From an uncultured Tabrizicola sp. (GTDB lineage: Bacteria > Pseudomonadota > Alphaproteobacteria > Rhodobacterales > Rhodobacteraceae), in contig CALLZQ010000461.1 in assembly GCA_937858255.1 (NCBI GenBank), positions 1-10,813 on the forward strand: a stretch of 10,813 nt of DNA, written 5' to 3'. The stretch's first letter is position 1, and each line of letters opens with the position of its first letter. Made by a program: the position numbers and the translations under genes. This document shows positions 1 to 7,143 of this stretch, piece after piece. Below the pieces are notes generated by a model. That model ran no database searches and was not told the origin of the DNA. It worked only from the letters and a program-made list of their open reading frames with translations.

Positions 1-936
1 GCTTACCTCCGCATGGCGGCGATAGCCGGGCTTTGTCCCGGCCTTGGCGCCTGTGTCAGCGAACAGGCCCCCAGCCGCAGCCTGCCGGCCCCGCAACGGC
101 CCGCGCCGCCGCCCGCCGCCGCACAGCCCTCGGCCGCCAGTCAGGCGGTCAAGGCGCATTTCACCCGGGTACAGAGCGAACTGTTGTCGATGGGGCTGCT
201 GCGATCCGATGGGGGCGGGCCGGATACGCCCTTCAACGACCGGCAACTGGCCGAGAATTTCCTGCAAATCGCGCTGTTCGACGAATATGCCCGCGGCCCC
301 TCGGGGCCGGTGCAGCGTCTGACGGAAAGCCGGCTGCGGCGCTGGGAACAGCCGGTGCGGGTGGGCCTGCGCTTTGGCGCCTCGGTGCCGGCGGCAACCC
401 GGGCCACCGATACCGCGCGCATCCGGTCCTATCTGGCACGACTGTCACGGCTGACGGGCCATCCGGTCAGCCTGTCGGATCAGGCGCCGAATTTCATCGT
501 CCATATCGTCAATGAGGATGAGCGGCGGGCCATCGGACCATCCGTTCAGGCGGCGCTGCCCGGCCTCTCGGCGGGGGAGTTGGCTGGCATCACCCAGATG
601 CCGCTTTCCACCTATTGCCTGGTCTATGCGCTCTCTGACGGCGATTCCGGGCGCTATTCCCGTGCCGTCGCCGTGATCAGGGCCGAGCACCCTGACCTTT
701 TGCGCCTGTCCTGCATGCATGAAGAAATCGCGCAGGGGCTTGGCCTTGCCAATGACAGCCCGCGCGCGCGCCCCTCGATCTTTAACGATGACGAGGAATT
801 CGCCCTGCTGACCGGGCAGGACGAACTGATGCTGCGCATGCTCTATTCCCCCGAACTCCGCCCGGGCATGAGCCTGAGCGAGGCCCGCCCCATCGTTCAG
901 TCGCTGGCCCGGCGGCTGGTTGGCGGCGAAAGTTAG
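1..936 (+). CDS. DUF2927 domain-containing lipoprotein (5' end outside window)
   Basis: The reading frame is open from base 1 to a TAG at 934-936. The first ATG (base 13) would give a signal peptide of only 13 residues with no basic residue and no Shine-Dalgarno, so the real start probably lies upstream and the gene is 5'-partial. Counting from that ATG, LGAC (residues 11-14) is a good lipobox, so the product is probably a lipidated protein; a Pro/Ala-rich linker (about 20-45) follows. The rest matches the DUF2927 family: SxLSRLTG near 144, FIVHIVNEDER near 161, and the hallmark CMHEEIAQGLGLAND (about 234-248) followed by SIFNDDEEFALLT. The HEEIAQ motif recalls a metallopeptidase helix, but the second His of HExxH is replaced by Gln. 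The function is unknown and catalysis should not be assumed. The SPFH gene starts 29 bases downstream on the same strand, which suggests co-transcription. Family assignment is confident; the role is not. Confidence 0.85.
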   Translation, partial: AYLRMAAIAGLCPGLGACVSEQAPSRSLPAPQRPAPPPAAAQPSAASQAVKAHFTRVQSELLSMGLLRSDGGGPDTPFNDRQLAENFLQIALFDEYARGPSGPVQRLTESRLRRWEQPVRVGLRFGASVPAATRATDTARIRSYLARLSRLTGHPVSLSDQAPNFIVHIVNEDERRAIGPSVQAALPGLSAGELAGITQMPLSTYCLVYALSDGDSGRYSRAVAVIRAEHPDLLRLSCMHEEIAQGLGLANDSPRARPSIFNDDEEFALLTGQDELMLRMLYSPELRPGMSLSEARPIVQSLARRLVGGES

Positions 937-952
937 ACCCCACCATCGGCAC

Positions 953-960
953 AAAGGAGA
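953..960 (+). promoter_or_regulatory. Shine-Dalgarno of the SPFH gene
   Basis: AAAGGAGA lies six bases (counted from GGAG) before the ATG at 966. It is one of the strongest ribosome-binding sites in the window and fixes the start of the SPFH protein. Confidence 0.75.
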
Positions 961-965
961 AGCCC

Positions 966-2072
966 ATGGTCTTCGATTTCCTCAAAGGCGAATTCATCGA
1001 CGTTATCTCCTGGCTGGACGATACACGCGACACGATGGTGTGGCGGTTTGAGCGGCGCGGCCAGGCGATCAAGTACGGCGCCAAGCTGACCGTGCGCGAG
1101 GGGCAGGCAGCGGTCTTCGTGCATGAGGGGCAGTTGGCCGATGTGTTCGGCCCCGGTCTCTATATGCTTGAGACCAACAACATGCCGATCATGACCACCT
1201 TGCAGCACTGGGACCACGGCTTTGACAGCCCGTTCAAATCCGAGGTTTATTTCGTCAATACCACCCGGTTCAACGATCAGAAGTGGGGCACCAAGAATCC
1301 GATCATGTGCCGCGACCCCGAGTTCGGGCCGGTACGGATCCGGGCCTTTGGCAGCTATTCGATGCGGGTCAGCGACCCGGGCCTGTTCCTGCGTGAGATC
1401 GTGGGGACAGATGGCGAGTTTACCGCCGACGAGATCTCGAACCAGATCCGCAATGTGATCGTGCAGGAGTTCAGCCAGACCATCGCCCGCTCAGGCATCC
1501 CAGTGCTGGATATGGCCGCCAATACCGGCGATCTGGGCAAGCTGGTGGTCAATGCCATTGCCCCGGCGGTGGCGGCCTATGGCCTCTCCTTGCCGGAATT
1601 CTACATTGAAAACATCAGCCTGCCCGAAGAGGTCGAAAAGGTGCTGGACAAGCGCACCTCAATGGGCATCGCAGGCGATCTCAACAAATACATGCAGTTC
1701 AACGCCGCCGAGGGGATGGCGAACCCGGCCAGCGGCGCAGGCGCGATGATGGGCGCGGGCATGGCTGCCGGGATGGGCGCGGCCATGGCGCAGAACATGG
1801 GGCCATGGGGCGCTGCGCCACCGGCCCCGCAAGCGCCGGGGATGGCCCCGCCGCCCCCGCCGCCAGCCGCGACGCTCTGGCATCTGGCCGAGAATGGCGC
1901 GACCAAGGGGCCGTTTGACGAGGCGACCTTGGCCAGCATGATCGCCGCCGGGCAGGGCAGCCGCGCCAGCATGGTCTGGACGACCGGGCAGGACGGCTGG
2001 AAGATGGCGGCAGAGACCGCGCTGCGGCGCCTGCTCGATCAGGTGCCGCCACCGCCGCCCCCCGTCCCCTGA
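966..2072 (+). CDS. SPFH (band 7/stomatin-like) protein with C-terminal GYF_2 domain
   Basis: This 368-residue protein belongs to the bacterial SPFH group related to COG4260 and B. subtilis YdjI. Residues about 20-235 form the SPFH region: VREGQAAVFVHEGQ (43-56), FGPGLYMLET (61-70), RIRAFGSYSMRV (124-135) and a helical ENISLPEEVEKVLDKR (215-230). No transmembrane segment is visible, so it is probably a peripheral cytoplasmic oligomer, as known for this subgroup. A Gly/Met/Ala-rich stretch (256-282) and a Pro-rich linker (284-301) lead to a GYF_2-like domain (about 303-350: LWHLAENGATKGPFDEATL ... WTTGQDGW). The tail is six prolines plus VP. COG4260 members usually carry a C-terminal zinc ribbon; here GYF_2, a presumed Pro-rich peptide binder, takes that place, while zinc ribbons occur in the next gene. 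Eight bases separate the two reading frames as annotated. A scaffold role in membrane stress or membrane organisation is inference from relatives. Confidence 0.88.
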   Translation: MVFDFLKGEFIDVISWLDDTRDTMVWRFERRGQAIKYGAKLTVREGQAAVFVHEGQLADVFGPGLYMLETNNMPIMTTLQHWDHGFDSPFKSEVYFVNTTRFNDQKWGTKNPIMCRDPEFGPVRIRAFGSYSMRVSDPGLFLREIVGTDGEFTADEISNQIRNVIVQEFSQTIARSGIPVLDMAANTGDLGKLVVNAIAPAVAAYGLSLPEFYIENISLPEEVEKVLDKRTSMGIAGDLNKYMQFNAAEGMANPASGAGAMMGAGMAAGMGAAMAQNMGPWGAAPPAPQAPGMAPPPPPPAATLWHLAENGATKGPFDEATLASMIAAGQGSRASMVWTTGQDGWKMAAETALRRLLDQVPPPPPPVP

Positions 2073-2080
2073 CCGGGGCG

Positions 2081-3262
2081 GTGCCGCCCGCCTGCCCTCC
2101 CCCCTCGCTGCGAACCGGATCCCGTCCATGTCTGCCGATGAACACCGCTGGCCCTGCGATCAACGCGGCGCCCACATGCGCTATTCGCCCGCCGCTCCGG
2201 CCCGCCAACAGGCTCTCTCCCCCCGCCGAGCAGGCGCGGAAATGCGCCCACTGCGGCAATGTCCAGCCCTGGCCCGAGGCCCCGCCGGCCCGGGTGACGG
2301 CGCTGCGCGAGATGGATCTGAACCTCGCGCTCAAGGACGGGCTGGCCCCGGCCGAGATGGAGCAGGTGCGCATCAGCCCCTGCCCCAATTGCGGTGCCCA
2401 GATCGAGTTTCAAGGCGCCACCCATGCCACCGAATGCCCGTTTTGTGCGACACCCGTTGCGATTGGCACGGGGACCGAGCGGCGGATCAAACCGCAGGCC
2501 GTGCTGCCCTTTGTGATCGACGAAAAACAGGGGCGTGAAGCGATGGTGGCCTGGCTTGGCAATCTGTGGTTCGCGCCGAACGGGCTGGTGGAATATGCGC
2601 GCAAGGGGCGGGCGCTGAGCGGGCTTTATGTGCCCTACTGGACCTTCGATGCCGCGACGCGCAGCCGCTATACCGGCGCGCGGGGCGAGCATTACTATGA
2701 AACCCGCACCGTCACCGTGCAGGTCAATGGCCGCAATGAGCAGCGACAGGAAAGGGTGCAAAAGACCCGATGGTACAATGCGGCGGGCTGGGGCAGCCGG
2801 CGCTTTGACGATGTGCTCGTGCTGGCCAGCCAGTCACTGCCGCGCCGCTATACCGATGCCTTGGCGCCTTGGGATCTGGGGGCGCTGACGCCCTATAACC
2901 CCGACTACCTCGCCGGCTTTACCGCCGAGGGCTACACCATCGGTCTACCCGAGGGGCAGGAGATTGCCCGTCAGGTGATGGCAGCGCAGATTGACCGGGA
3001 TGTGCGTGCCGATATCGGCGGCGATGAACAGCGGGTGGATCAGATCCATACCGCCTATTCAGCCGAAACCTTCAAGCATGTGCTGCTGCCGATCTGGATG
3101 GCCGCCTACAAATACAACGGCAAATCCTATCGTTTCGTGGTCAACGGCCAGACCGGCAAGGTGCAGGGCGCACGCCCGTGGAGCGCGTGGAAAATCGCCT
3201 TTGCCGTGATGCTGGCGGCGCTGGTCGCGGGGGCGGTGTTCTACTTCAACCAGAACCGGTGA
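2081..3262 (+). CDS. Zinc-ribbon protein with single C-terminal membrane anchor (probable frameshift near the N-terminus)
   Basis: The open frame, from a GTG at 2081, encodes 393 residues; numbers here follow it. The well-behaved part begins near residue 50. A Cys pair (C55/C58, CAHCGN) is followed by a complete zinc ribbon C101/C104...C119/C122 (CPNCGA, CPFCAT). A family core with GLYVPYWTFDA (181-191) and LLPIWMAAYKY (335-345) follows, then VNGQTGKVQG, and one hydrophobic helix (about 371-388) before a short NQNR tail. With the ribbons at the N-terminus, they are most likely cytosolic and the protein tail-anchored. Residues 1-49 look like an out-of-frame read: they are Pro-rich and show no conservation pattern. 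The other frame from an ATG at 2128 gives MSADEHRWPCDQRGAHMRYSP, which looks like the natural N-terminus. The gene is therefore probably frameshifted, or the first ribbon is lost. Architecture and position beside an SPFH gene recall B. subtilis YdjG/YdjI, which help recruit PspA; that parallel is inference. Confidence 0.8.
   Translation: MPPACPPPSLRTGSRPCLPMNTAGPAINAAPTCAIRPPLRPANRLSPPAEQARKCAHCGNVQPWPEAPPARVTALREMDLNLALKDGLAPAEMEQVRISPCPNCGAQIEFQGATHATECPFCATPVAIGTGTERRIKPQAVLPFVIDEKQGREAMVAWLGNLWFAPNGLVEYARKGRALSGLYVPYWTFDAATRSRYTGARGEHYYETRTVTVQVNGRNEQRQERVQKTRWYNAAGWGSRRFDDVLVLASQSLPRRYTDALAPWDLGALTPYNPDYLAGFTAEGYTIGLPEGQEIARQVMAAQIDRDVRADIGGDEQRVDQIHTAYSAETFKHVLLPIWMAAYKYNGKSYRFVVNGQTGKVQGARPWSAWKIAFAVMLAALVAGAVFYFNQNR
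2128..2223 (+). other. Displaced N-terminal coding segment of the zinc-ribbon gene
   Basis: In the +1 frame relative to the main open frame, an ATG at 2128 opens MSADEHRWPCDQRGAHMRYSP. This looks like the start of a zinc ribbon (C-x-x-C-G-A-x-x-R-Y), whereas the main frame over the same bases does not. The second Cys of the expected CxxC is Arg (CGC at 2164-2166, one transition from TGC). No strong Shine-Dalgarno precedes 2128. I infer that this is the original N-terminus, now out of frame with the rest. Confidence 0.6.
2188..2228 (+). repeat. 7-bp direct repeats (CCCGCCG) flanking a 34-base frame-breaking segment
   Basis: CCCGCCG occurs at 2188-2194 and again at 2222-2228, exactly 34 bases apart. 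Removing one repeat copy plus the intervening bases (34 in total, 3n+1) joins the two frames and reads RYSPAEQARKCAHCGN. That puts the two Cys pairs of the first zinc ribbon at an ordinary spacing. The simplest reading is an insertion or an assembly error at this site. The poly-C run at 2219-2224 is another possible slippage point: one C fewer also restores the frame, but leaves an over-long ribbon loop. Confidence 0.5.
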
Positions 3263-3297
3263 AGCCCGCCGATGCCGGACGCGCGGCCTTTCGGCCC

Positions 3298-3328
3298 GGG
3301 AAACAATCGTTTAGCATTGGGAAACAAT
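3298..3328 (+). repeat. Direct repeat GGGAAACAAT x2, 21 bp apart, upstream of the transglycosylase gene
   Basis: GGGAAACAAT is present at 3298-3307 and 3319-3328. The start-to-start distance of 21 bases is two turns of the helix, so both copies face the same side of the DNA. They lie in the only AT-richer part of the 96-base gap before the transglycosylase gene. This could be a regulator site or chance; I do not recognise the motif. Confidence 0.35.
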
Positions 3329-3358
3329 AACGCCCAAGTTGATTGCCGGAGAATATCC

Positions 3359-4609
3359 ATGCCCTTGCCCCGCCGCACCTTTGGTCTTGGCCTGCTCTCC
3401 CTCGGCCTGTCCGCCTGTGTGGGGGGCGGCGCCAGCACGGTCAACCGCGACAGCACCGGGCCGGGGCCGGGGATGTCCCCGGTGGCCAATGCAGGGTACG
3501 ACGCCTGGGTCAGCGGCTACCGCGCCCGCGCCGCTGCGCGTGGCATCCCGCAGGGTACAATCGACGCTGCCTTTCGCAGCGCGGGCTTTCTGCCTGGGGT
3601 GATCGAACGCGATCGCAACCAGACCGAATTCACCCGCACGCTGGAGGATTACCTCGCCATCGCCGCCAGTGCCGAGCGCATCGCCAAGGGCCGGGCGGCC
3701 TTGGCCCGCCATGGCGCAGCCCTGGCTGCCATCGAAGCGCGCTATGGGGTCGAGGCCGAAGTGGTCGCCGCCGTCTGGGGGCTCGAGAGCCGCTATGGCG
3801 AGCGGCGGGGCGATATTAACGTGATCTCCGCCCTCTCGACGCTCGCCTATGACGGTCGGCGGGGCGCGTTTTTTGAGCAGCAACTGACGGCGGCGCTGCG
3901 CATTCTGGCCCAAGGCAACACCACGCCCGCCCGCATGACCGGCAGTTGGGCCGGCGCCATGGGGCATACCCAGTTCATCCCGACCAGCTATCTGGAATTC
4001 GCGGTGGATTTCACCGGCGACGGGCGGCGCGACATCTGGTCGGACGATCCCTCGGATGCCTTGGCCTCGACCGCCGCCTATCTGTCCCGTTCAGGTTGGC
4101 GCAGGGGTCAGCCATGGGGGATCGAAGTGCGCCTGCCCGCGGGCTTTGAAAGCCGGCTGGCAGGGCGCGGCAAGGGCAAGGCAACCGCAACCTGGGCCGG
4201 GCTGGGTGTCACCGCTGCCGATGGCGGACGGCTGCCCGACCATGGCGCCGGCTCGATCCTGATCCCGCAGGGGGTCAATGGCCCCGCCTTTCTGATCTAC
4301 AACAATTTCAACGCCATCGCCCGCTACAACAACGCGGTCAACTATGTGATCGGCGTCGGCCATCTGTCGGACCGGTTGCGTGGCGGCGGCGCGTTGCGCG
4401 GCAGCTTTCCCCCCGATGCGCAGGGCATGACCCTTGCCGACCGGGCCGAGTTGCAGCGCCGCCTGACCGATGCCGGCTTTGACACCGAGGGGAGTGACGG
4501 TGTGATCGGCGCCAAGACCCGCGCCGCGATCGAGGGCTATCAGCGCGCCCGCGGCCTGCCGGTGACGGGTGAGCCGACGGCGGATCTGCTGGCGCTGTTG
4601 CGGCGCTGA
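3359..4609 (+). CDS. Lytic murein transglycosylase, MltB family, lipoprotein with peptidoglycan-binding domain
   Basis: This 416-residue enzyme is predicted to cleave the MurNAc-GlcNAc bond of peptidoglycan non-hydrolytically, leaving 1,6-anhydro-MurNAc ends. The start at 3359 is chosen because GGAG at 3348-3351 lies seven bases before it and it opens a proper signal peptide, [20 protein letters not shown] with lipobox LSAC (Cys20). The frame is open for 29 more codons upstream (to an ATG at 3272), but those residues precede the signal and look non-coding. The RRTFGLG stretch leaves Tat export possible. The SLT_2 domain spans about 45-345: the catalytic Glu is E143 in [10 protein letters not shown], with [13 protein letters not shown] (199-211) and [15 protein letters not shown] (322-336) downstream. 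A PG_binding_1 domain (about 357-413, with [17 protein letters not shown]) ends the protein. All expected motifs are present. It is likely anchored to a periplasm-facing membrane. Which paralogue it is cannot be told from sequence alone. Confidence 0.93.
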   Translation: MPLPRRTFGLGLLSLGLSACVGGGASTVNRDSTGPGPGMSPVANAGYDAWVSGYRARAAARGIPQGTIDAAFRSAGFLPGVIERDRNQTEFTRTLEDYLAIAASAERIAKGRAALARHGAALAAIEARYGVEAEVVAAVWGLESRYGERRGDINVISALSTLAYDGRRGAFFEQQLTAALRILAQGNTTPARMTGSWAGAMGHTQFIPTSYLEFAVDFTGDGRRDIWSDDPSDALASTAAYLSRSGWRRGQPWGIEVRLPAGFESRLAGRGKGKATATWAGLGVTAADGGRLPDHGAGSILIPQGVNGPAFLIYNNFNAIARYNNAVNYVIGVGHLSDRLRGGGALRGSFPPDAQGMTLADRAELQRRLTDAGFDTEGSDGVIGAKTRAAIEGYQRARGLPVTGEPTADLLALLRR

Positions 4610-4632
4610 GCCAATCCGCAGGGCTTTTGACG

Positions 4633-4661
4633 TTGACAGAAGGGGGCCAAGGCGCGATAGC
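4633..4661 (+). promoter_or_regulatory. Likely sigma-70-type promoter of purC
   Basis: TTGACA (4633-4638) is a perfect -35 hexamer. Seventeen bases later comes GATAGC (4656-4661), a weak -10 that matches the consensus at three of six positions. It sits 24 bases before the purC ATG and just after the transglycosylase stop, so purC probably has its own transcription start. Confidence 0.45.
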
Positions 4662-4685
4662 CGCCCCACCCGACCGGAGGCCCGA

Positions 4686-5651
4686 ATGACCCGCCAGATC
4701 GACCTGTCCCGCGTGCTGCCCGAAGCGCGGATCGCGGAACTGCCGAACCCCTATTTCGGCAAGGTGCGCGACTGCTATGACTTGCCCGATGGCAACCGCA
4801 TCCTGATCTCTTCCGACCGGATCAGCGCCTTTGACCGCATTCTGGCGGCGATCCCCTTCAAGGGGCAGGTGCTGACCCAGACGGCGCGTTTCTGGTTCGA
4901 CCACACGGCCGATATCGTGCCGAACCATGTGGTCGCCTATCCTGACCCCAATGTGGTGATCGGCAAGCGTGTTACCATTCTGCCGGTCGAGATTGTCGTA
5001 CGCGGCTATCTGGCCGGCACCACCTCGACCTCGATCCTGACCCAGTATCGCAAGGGCGCGCGGCAGATGTATGGCCACAGCCTGCCCGACGGCCTGCGCG
5101 ACAATCAGGCGCTGCCTGCGCCGATTCTGACGCCGACCTCAAAGGCCTTTGACGGGGGCCATGATGAGCCGCTGACCCCCGATGAGATCCTCTCGCAAGG
5201 TCTCTTGACCGCCGCGCAATGGGATGAGGTGTCGGCCTATGCCCTCGCCCTCTTTGTCCGGGGGCAAAAGATGGCGGCGGAACGGGGGCTGATCCTTGTC
5301 GATACCAAATATGAATTCGGGGTGGATGAGGCCGGTCGGATTCTGATCGCCGATGAAATTCACACCCCGGATTCCAGCCGCTACTGGCTGGCCGATGGCT
5401 ATCAGGCGGCCTTTGAGGCTGGCGCCCGCCCGCCCAGCTTCGCCAAGGACGTGATCCGCGCCTGGGTGGTGGCGCGTTGCGATCCCTATCAGGACGCAAT
5501 CCCCGAGATCCCGCCCGAAATGATCGCCCAGACCGCCAATGTCTATATCGACGCCTACGAGGCGATTACCGGGCAAACATTCGTGCCCGATCTGACGCAT
5601 GAGACGCCGCTGGCACGGGTGCGCGCCAATCTGGCGCCTTGGTTCGGGTGA
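4686..5651 (+). CDS. purC: Phosphoribosylaminoimidazole-succinocarboxamide (SAICAR) synthase
   Basis: This cytosolic enzyme of de novo purine synthesis joins CAIR and aspartate, using ATP, to make SAICAR. The ATG at 4686 follows GGAGG (4676-4680); an in-frame extension back to 4569 runs through the end of the preceding gene and is rejected. The 321-residue product carries the family signatures in order: [13 protein letters not shown] (21-33, nucleotide-binding strand), SDRISAFDR (43-51), [16 protein letters not shown] (101-116), PILTPTSKA (146-154), DTKYEFG (206-212) and [12 protein letters not shown] (223-234). It is the long form, about 300 residues as in the yeast enzyme, not the short form of about 240 residues of E. 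coli PurC. Alphaproteobacteria often also have a short purC in the main pur cluster; whether this genome does cannot be seen here. There are no other purine genes nearby, so it is isolated from its pathway. Confidence 0.95.
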   Translation: MTRQIDLSRVLPEARIAELPNPYFGKVRDCYDLPDGNRILISSDRISAFDRILAAIPFKGQVLTQTARFWFDHTADIVPNHVVAYPDPNVVIGKRVTILPVEIVVRGYLAGTTSTSILTQYRKGARQMYGHSLPDGLRDNQALPAPILTPTSKAFDGGHDEPLTPDEILSQGLLTAAQWDEVSAYALALFVRGQKMAAERGLILVDTKYEFGVDEAGRILIADEIHTPDSSRYWLADGYQAAFEAGARPPSFAKDVIRAWVVARCDPYQDAIPEIPPEMIAQTANVYIDAYEAITGQTFVPDLTHETPLARVRANLAPWFG

Positions 5652-5681
5652 TCGGCGGCGATTTCGCACCGGCACGCGATA

Positions 5682-5695
5682 TGTTTGCGCTAACA
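5682..5695 (+). promoter_or_regulatory. LacI-family-like operator upstream of the sugar kinase
   Basis: TGTTTGCGCTAACA is a 14-base palindrome with one mismatch. It differs at a single base from TGTTAGCGCTAACA, a symmetric form typical of LacI/GalR-family operators for sugar genes, with the usual central CG step. It overlaps a possible -35 and lies 46 bases before the kinase ATG, a position suited to repression. A second perfect inverted repeat, TGCGCT-AAC-AGCGCA (5686-5700), overlaps it. No regulator gene is in the window. Confidence 0.45.
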
Positions 5696-5714
5696 GCGCA
5701 CGATCCGCTATAGC
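5685..5714 (+). promoter_or_regulatory. Possible promoter of the kinase-dtd operon
   Basis: TTGCGC (5685-5690) and TATAGC (5709-5714) are 18 bases apart. The -10 matches consensus at four of six positions and the -35 is moderate. The -35 falls inside the operator-like palindrome, as expected for a repressible promoter. Confidence 0.35.
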
Positions 5715-5741
5715 CTGACCCGAACGAATGGAGGGACGACG

Positions 5742-6665
5742 ATGATTCTCAGCTGCGGCGAAGCCCTGATTGACATGCTGCCCCGCACCTCGACCGAAGG
5801 TGAGGCGGCCTTTGCCCCCTATGCCGGGGGGGCCGTCTTCAATACCGCCATCGCACTGGGGCGACTGGGGGCACCATCGGCCTTTTTCTCGGGTGTCTCG
5901 AACGACATGCTGGGCGAAATTCTGGCCGAGACGCTGACGGCCTCACAGGTCGATACCAGCTATCTCGCCCGGTCTGACCGCCCGACGACCGTCGCCTTTG
6001 TGAAACTGGTCAATGGTCAGGCGACCTATGCCTTTTACGATGAGATGACGGCGGGCCGCATGCTGTCGGTGGATCAACTGCCCGTGCTGCCGGCCTCGGT
6101 CAACGCGCTGTTTTTTGGCGGCATCAGCCTGGTGAACGATCCGGCGGCCAGCACCTATGAGGCGCTTCAGGCCCGCGAATGCGCCACCCGCGTGACCATG
6201 ATCGACCCGAACATCCGCCCCGGCTTTATCGCCGGCAAGGAAGGCGAGTACCGCGCCCGGATCGAACGGATGATCGGGCGCGCCGATATCGTCAAGCTGT
6301 CGGATGAGGATCTGCACTGGCTGGAAGGCAAGGGCGATGTGGTCACACTGGCACGCCGCTTGCTGGCGCTCGGCCCCAAAGTCGTCTTCATCACCGAAGG
6401 CGCCGCCGGCGCGCGCGCCGTCACCGCCACGCAAGACCGCTTTGTCGCGGCGACCAAAGTGACAGTCGCCGATACCGTGGGCGCAGGCGATACGTTCAAC
6501 GCTGGCGCTCTGGCCGCCTTGCATGAGGCCGGGGTCCTCACCAAGATGGCCCTCAGCGCCCTCGGCGATGATGTGCTGGATGCAGCGCTCAGCCTTGGCA
6601 CCCGCGCCGCGGCCGTCACCGTCAGCCGCCCCGGCGCCAACCCGCCCTGGCGGAACGAGTTGTGA
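5742..6665 (+). CDS. PfkB-family carbohydrate kinase, probable fructokinase
   Basis: This 307-residue ribokinase-like (PfkB) sugar kinase transfers phosphate from ATP to a sugar hydroxyl in the cytosol. The start is set by GGAGGG (5730-5735) just before the ATG. Visible motifs are GEALIDMLP (6-14), the sugar-side signature [15 protein letters not shown] (29-43), MIDPNIRP (153-160), [10 protein letters not shown] (185-194), ITEGAAGA (217-224) and the second PfkB signature DTVGAGDTF (244-252), with catalytic base D250 and anion-hole [12 protein letters not shown] (295-303) near the C-terminus is common in fructokinases of this group. Substrate is inferred from similarity: fructose is likeliest, and ribose, 2-keto-3-deoxygluconate or other sugars are not excluded. 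No transporter or sugar operon gene is adjacent. Its stop overlaps the dtd GTG by four bases (GTGA), so translation of the two is probably coupled. Confidence 0.9.
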   Translation: MILSCGEALIDMLPRTSTEGEAAFAPYAGGAVFNTAIALGRLGAPSAFFSGVSNDMLGEILAETLTASQVDTSYLARSDRPTTVAFVKLVNGQATYAFYDEMTAGRMLSVDQLPVLPASVNALFFGGISLVNDPAASTYEALQARECATRVTMIDPNIRPGFIAGKEGEYRARIERMIGRADIVKLSDEDLHWLEGKGDVVTLARRLLALGPKVVFITEGAAGARAVTATQDRFVAATKVTVADTVGAGDTFNAGALAALHEAGVLTKMALSALGDDVLDAALSLGTRAAAVTVSRPGANPPWRNEL

Positions 6666-7096
6666 GGGCGGTTCTTCAGCGCGTCAGCCGCGCCTCGGTC
6701 AGCGTTGAGGGGGCCACCGTTGGTAAAATCGGGCCCGGCCTGTTGATCCTGATCTGCGCGATGCAGGGCGATGATGAGGCAAAGGCCGCACAGCTCGCTA
6801 CCAAAATCACCAAAATGCGGATCTTCAAGGATGCGGCAGGCAAGATGAACCTGTCGCTGAAGGACACCGGCGGGCAGGCACTGATCGTCAGCCAATTCAC
6901 GCTCGCCGCCGATTTACGCGGCAACCGCCCGGGGTTTTCAACCGCTGCCGCCCCGGATGAGGGCAAGAGGCTCTATGAATTCTTCACGGCTGCCATACAG
7001 GCCGAGGGGATTGACACCGCCAATGGCATCTTTGGCGCGGATATGGATGTCAGCCTGAACAATGATGGTCCCGTGACCATCTGGATGGATGTCTAG
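6662..7096 (+). CDS. dtd: D-aminoacyl-tRNA deacylase
   Basis: DTD removes D-amino acids (and glycine mischarged on tRNA-Ala) from tRNA, recycling the tRNA and keeping D-residues out of proteins. The 144-residue length fits the family norm of about 145. Both signature motifs that build the chiral-proofreading site at the dimer interface are intact: SQFTL (77-81) and GPVT (136-139, with the cross-subunit Gly-Pro). [17 protein letters not shown] at the N-terminus is typical. The start is a GTG at 6662 lying inside the kinase stop codon (GTGA overlap); no separate strong Shine-Dalgarno is needed if ribosomes re-initiate. The tandem hairpins at 7099-7143 follow the stop by two bases. Pairing with a sugar kinase is probably only transcriptional convenience. 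Confidence 0.95.
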   Translation: MRAVLQRVSRASVSVEGATVGKIGPGLLILICAMQGDDEAKAAQLATKITKMRIFKDAAGKMNLSLKDTGGQALIVSQFTLAADLRGNRPGFSTAAAPDEGKRLYEFFTAAIQAEGIDTANGIFGADMDVSLNNDGPVTIWMDV

Positions 7097-7098
7097 CG

Positions 7099-7143
7099 GC
7101 AAAATCCTTTAAAGGATTTTGCAATTTTCTTTAAGAAAATTGC
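7099..7143. terminator. Tandem AT-rich palindromes between convergent genes, probable bidirectional terminator
   Basis: Two palindromes share a GC at 7121-7122. The first, 7099-7122, is a perfect 24-base inverted repeat centred on TTTAAA (arms GCAAAATCCTTT). The second, 7121-7143, has 11-base arms (GCAATTTTCTT) around one central T. As RNA each can form a 9-bp stem beginning GCAA with a UUUAA-type loop, and because of the symmetry both strands give the same hairpins. Flanking T-runs (TTTT before the junction, AATTTTCTTT after it, CCTTTT at the far end) supply terminator-like tails. The block lies between the stops of dtd (7096) and the Gre-like gene (7148). Its AT content is strikingly unlike the surrounding DNA. 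Confidence 0.7.

Noticed and set aside
445..954. 169-codon minus-strand frame opposite the DUF2927 gene
   Set aside because: It is a shadow of a gene with clear family motifs. It has no ribosome-binding site and no recognisable protein pattern.
236..960. HEEIAQ of the DUF2927 protein as an active zinc-peptidase site
   Set aside because: HExxH is not complete (Gln replaces the second His) and no third ligand is evident, so catalysis was not called.
1659..2761. Overlapping minus-strand frames (229 and 240 codons) opposite the SPFH and zinc-ribbon genes
   Set aside because: They are antisense to conserved domains, rich in Arg/Gly/Ala/Pro, and show no motif.
3272..3358. Upstream start (ATG 3272) for the transglycosylase
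   Set aside because: It would bury the lipoprotein signal 29 residues inside the protein. The ATG at 3359 has a Shine-Dalgarno and begins the signal peptide directly.
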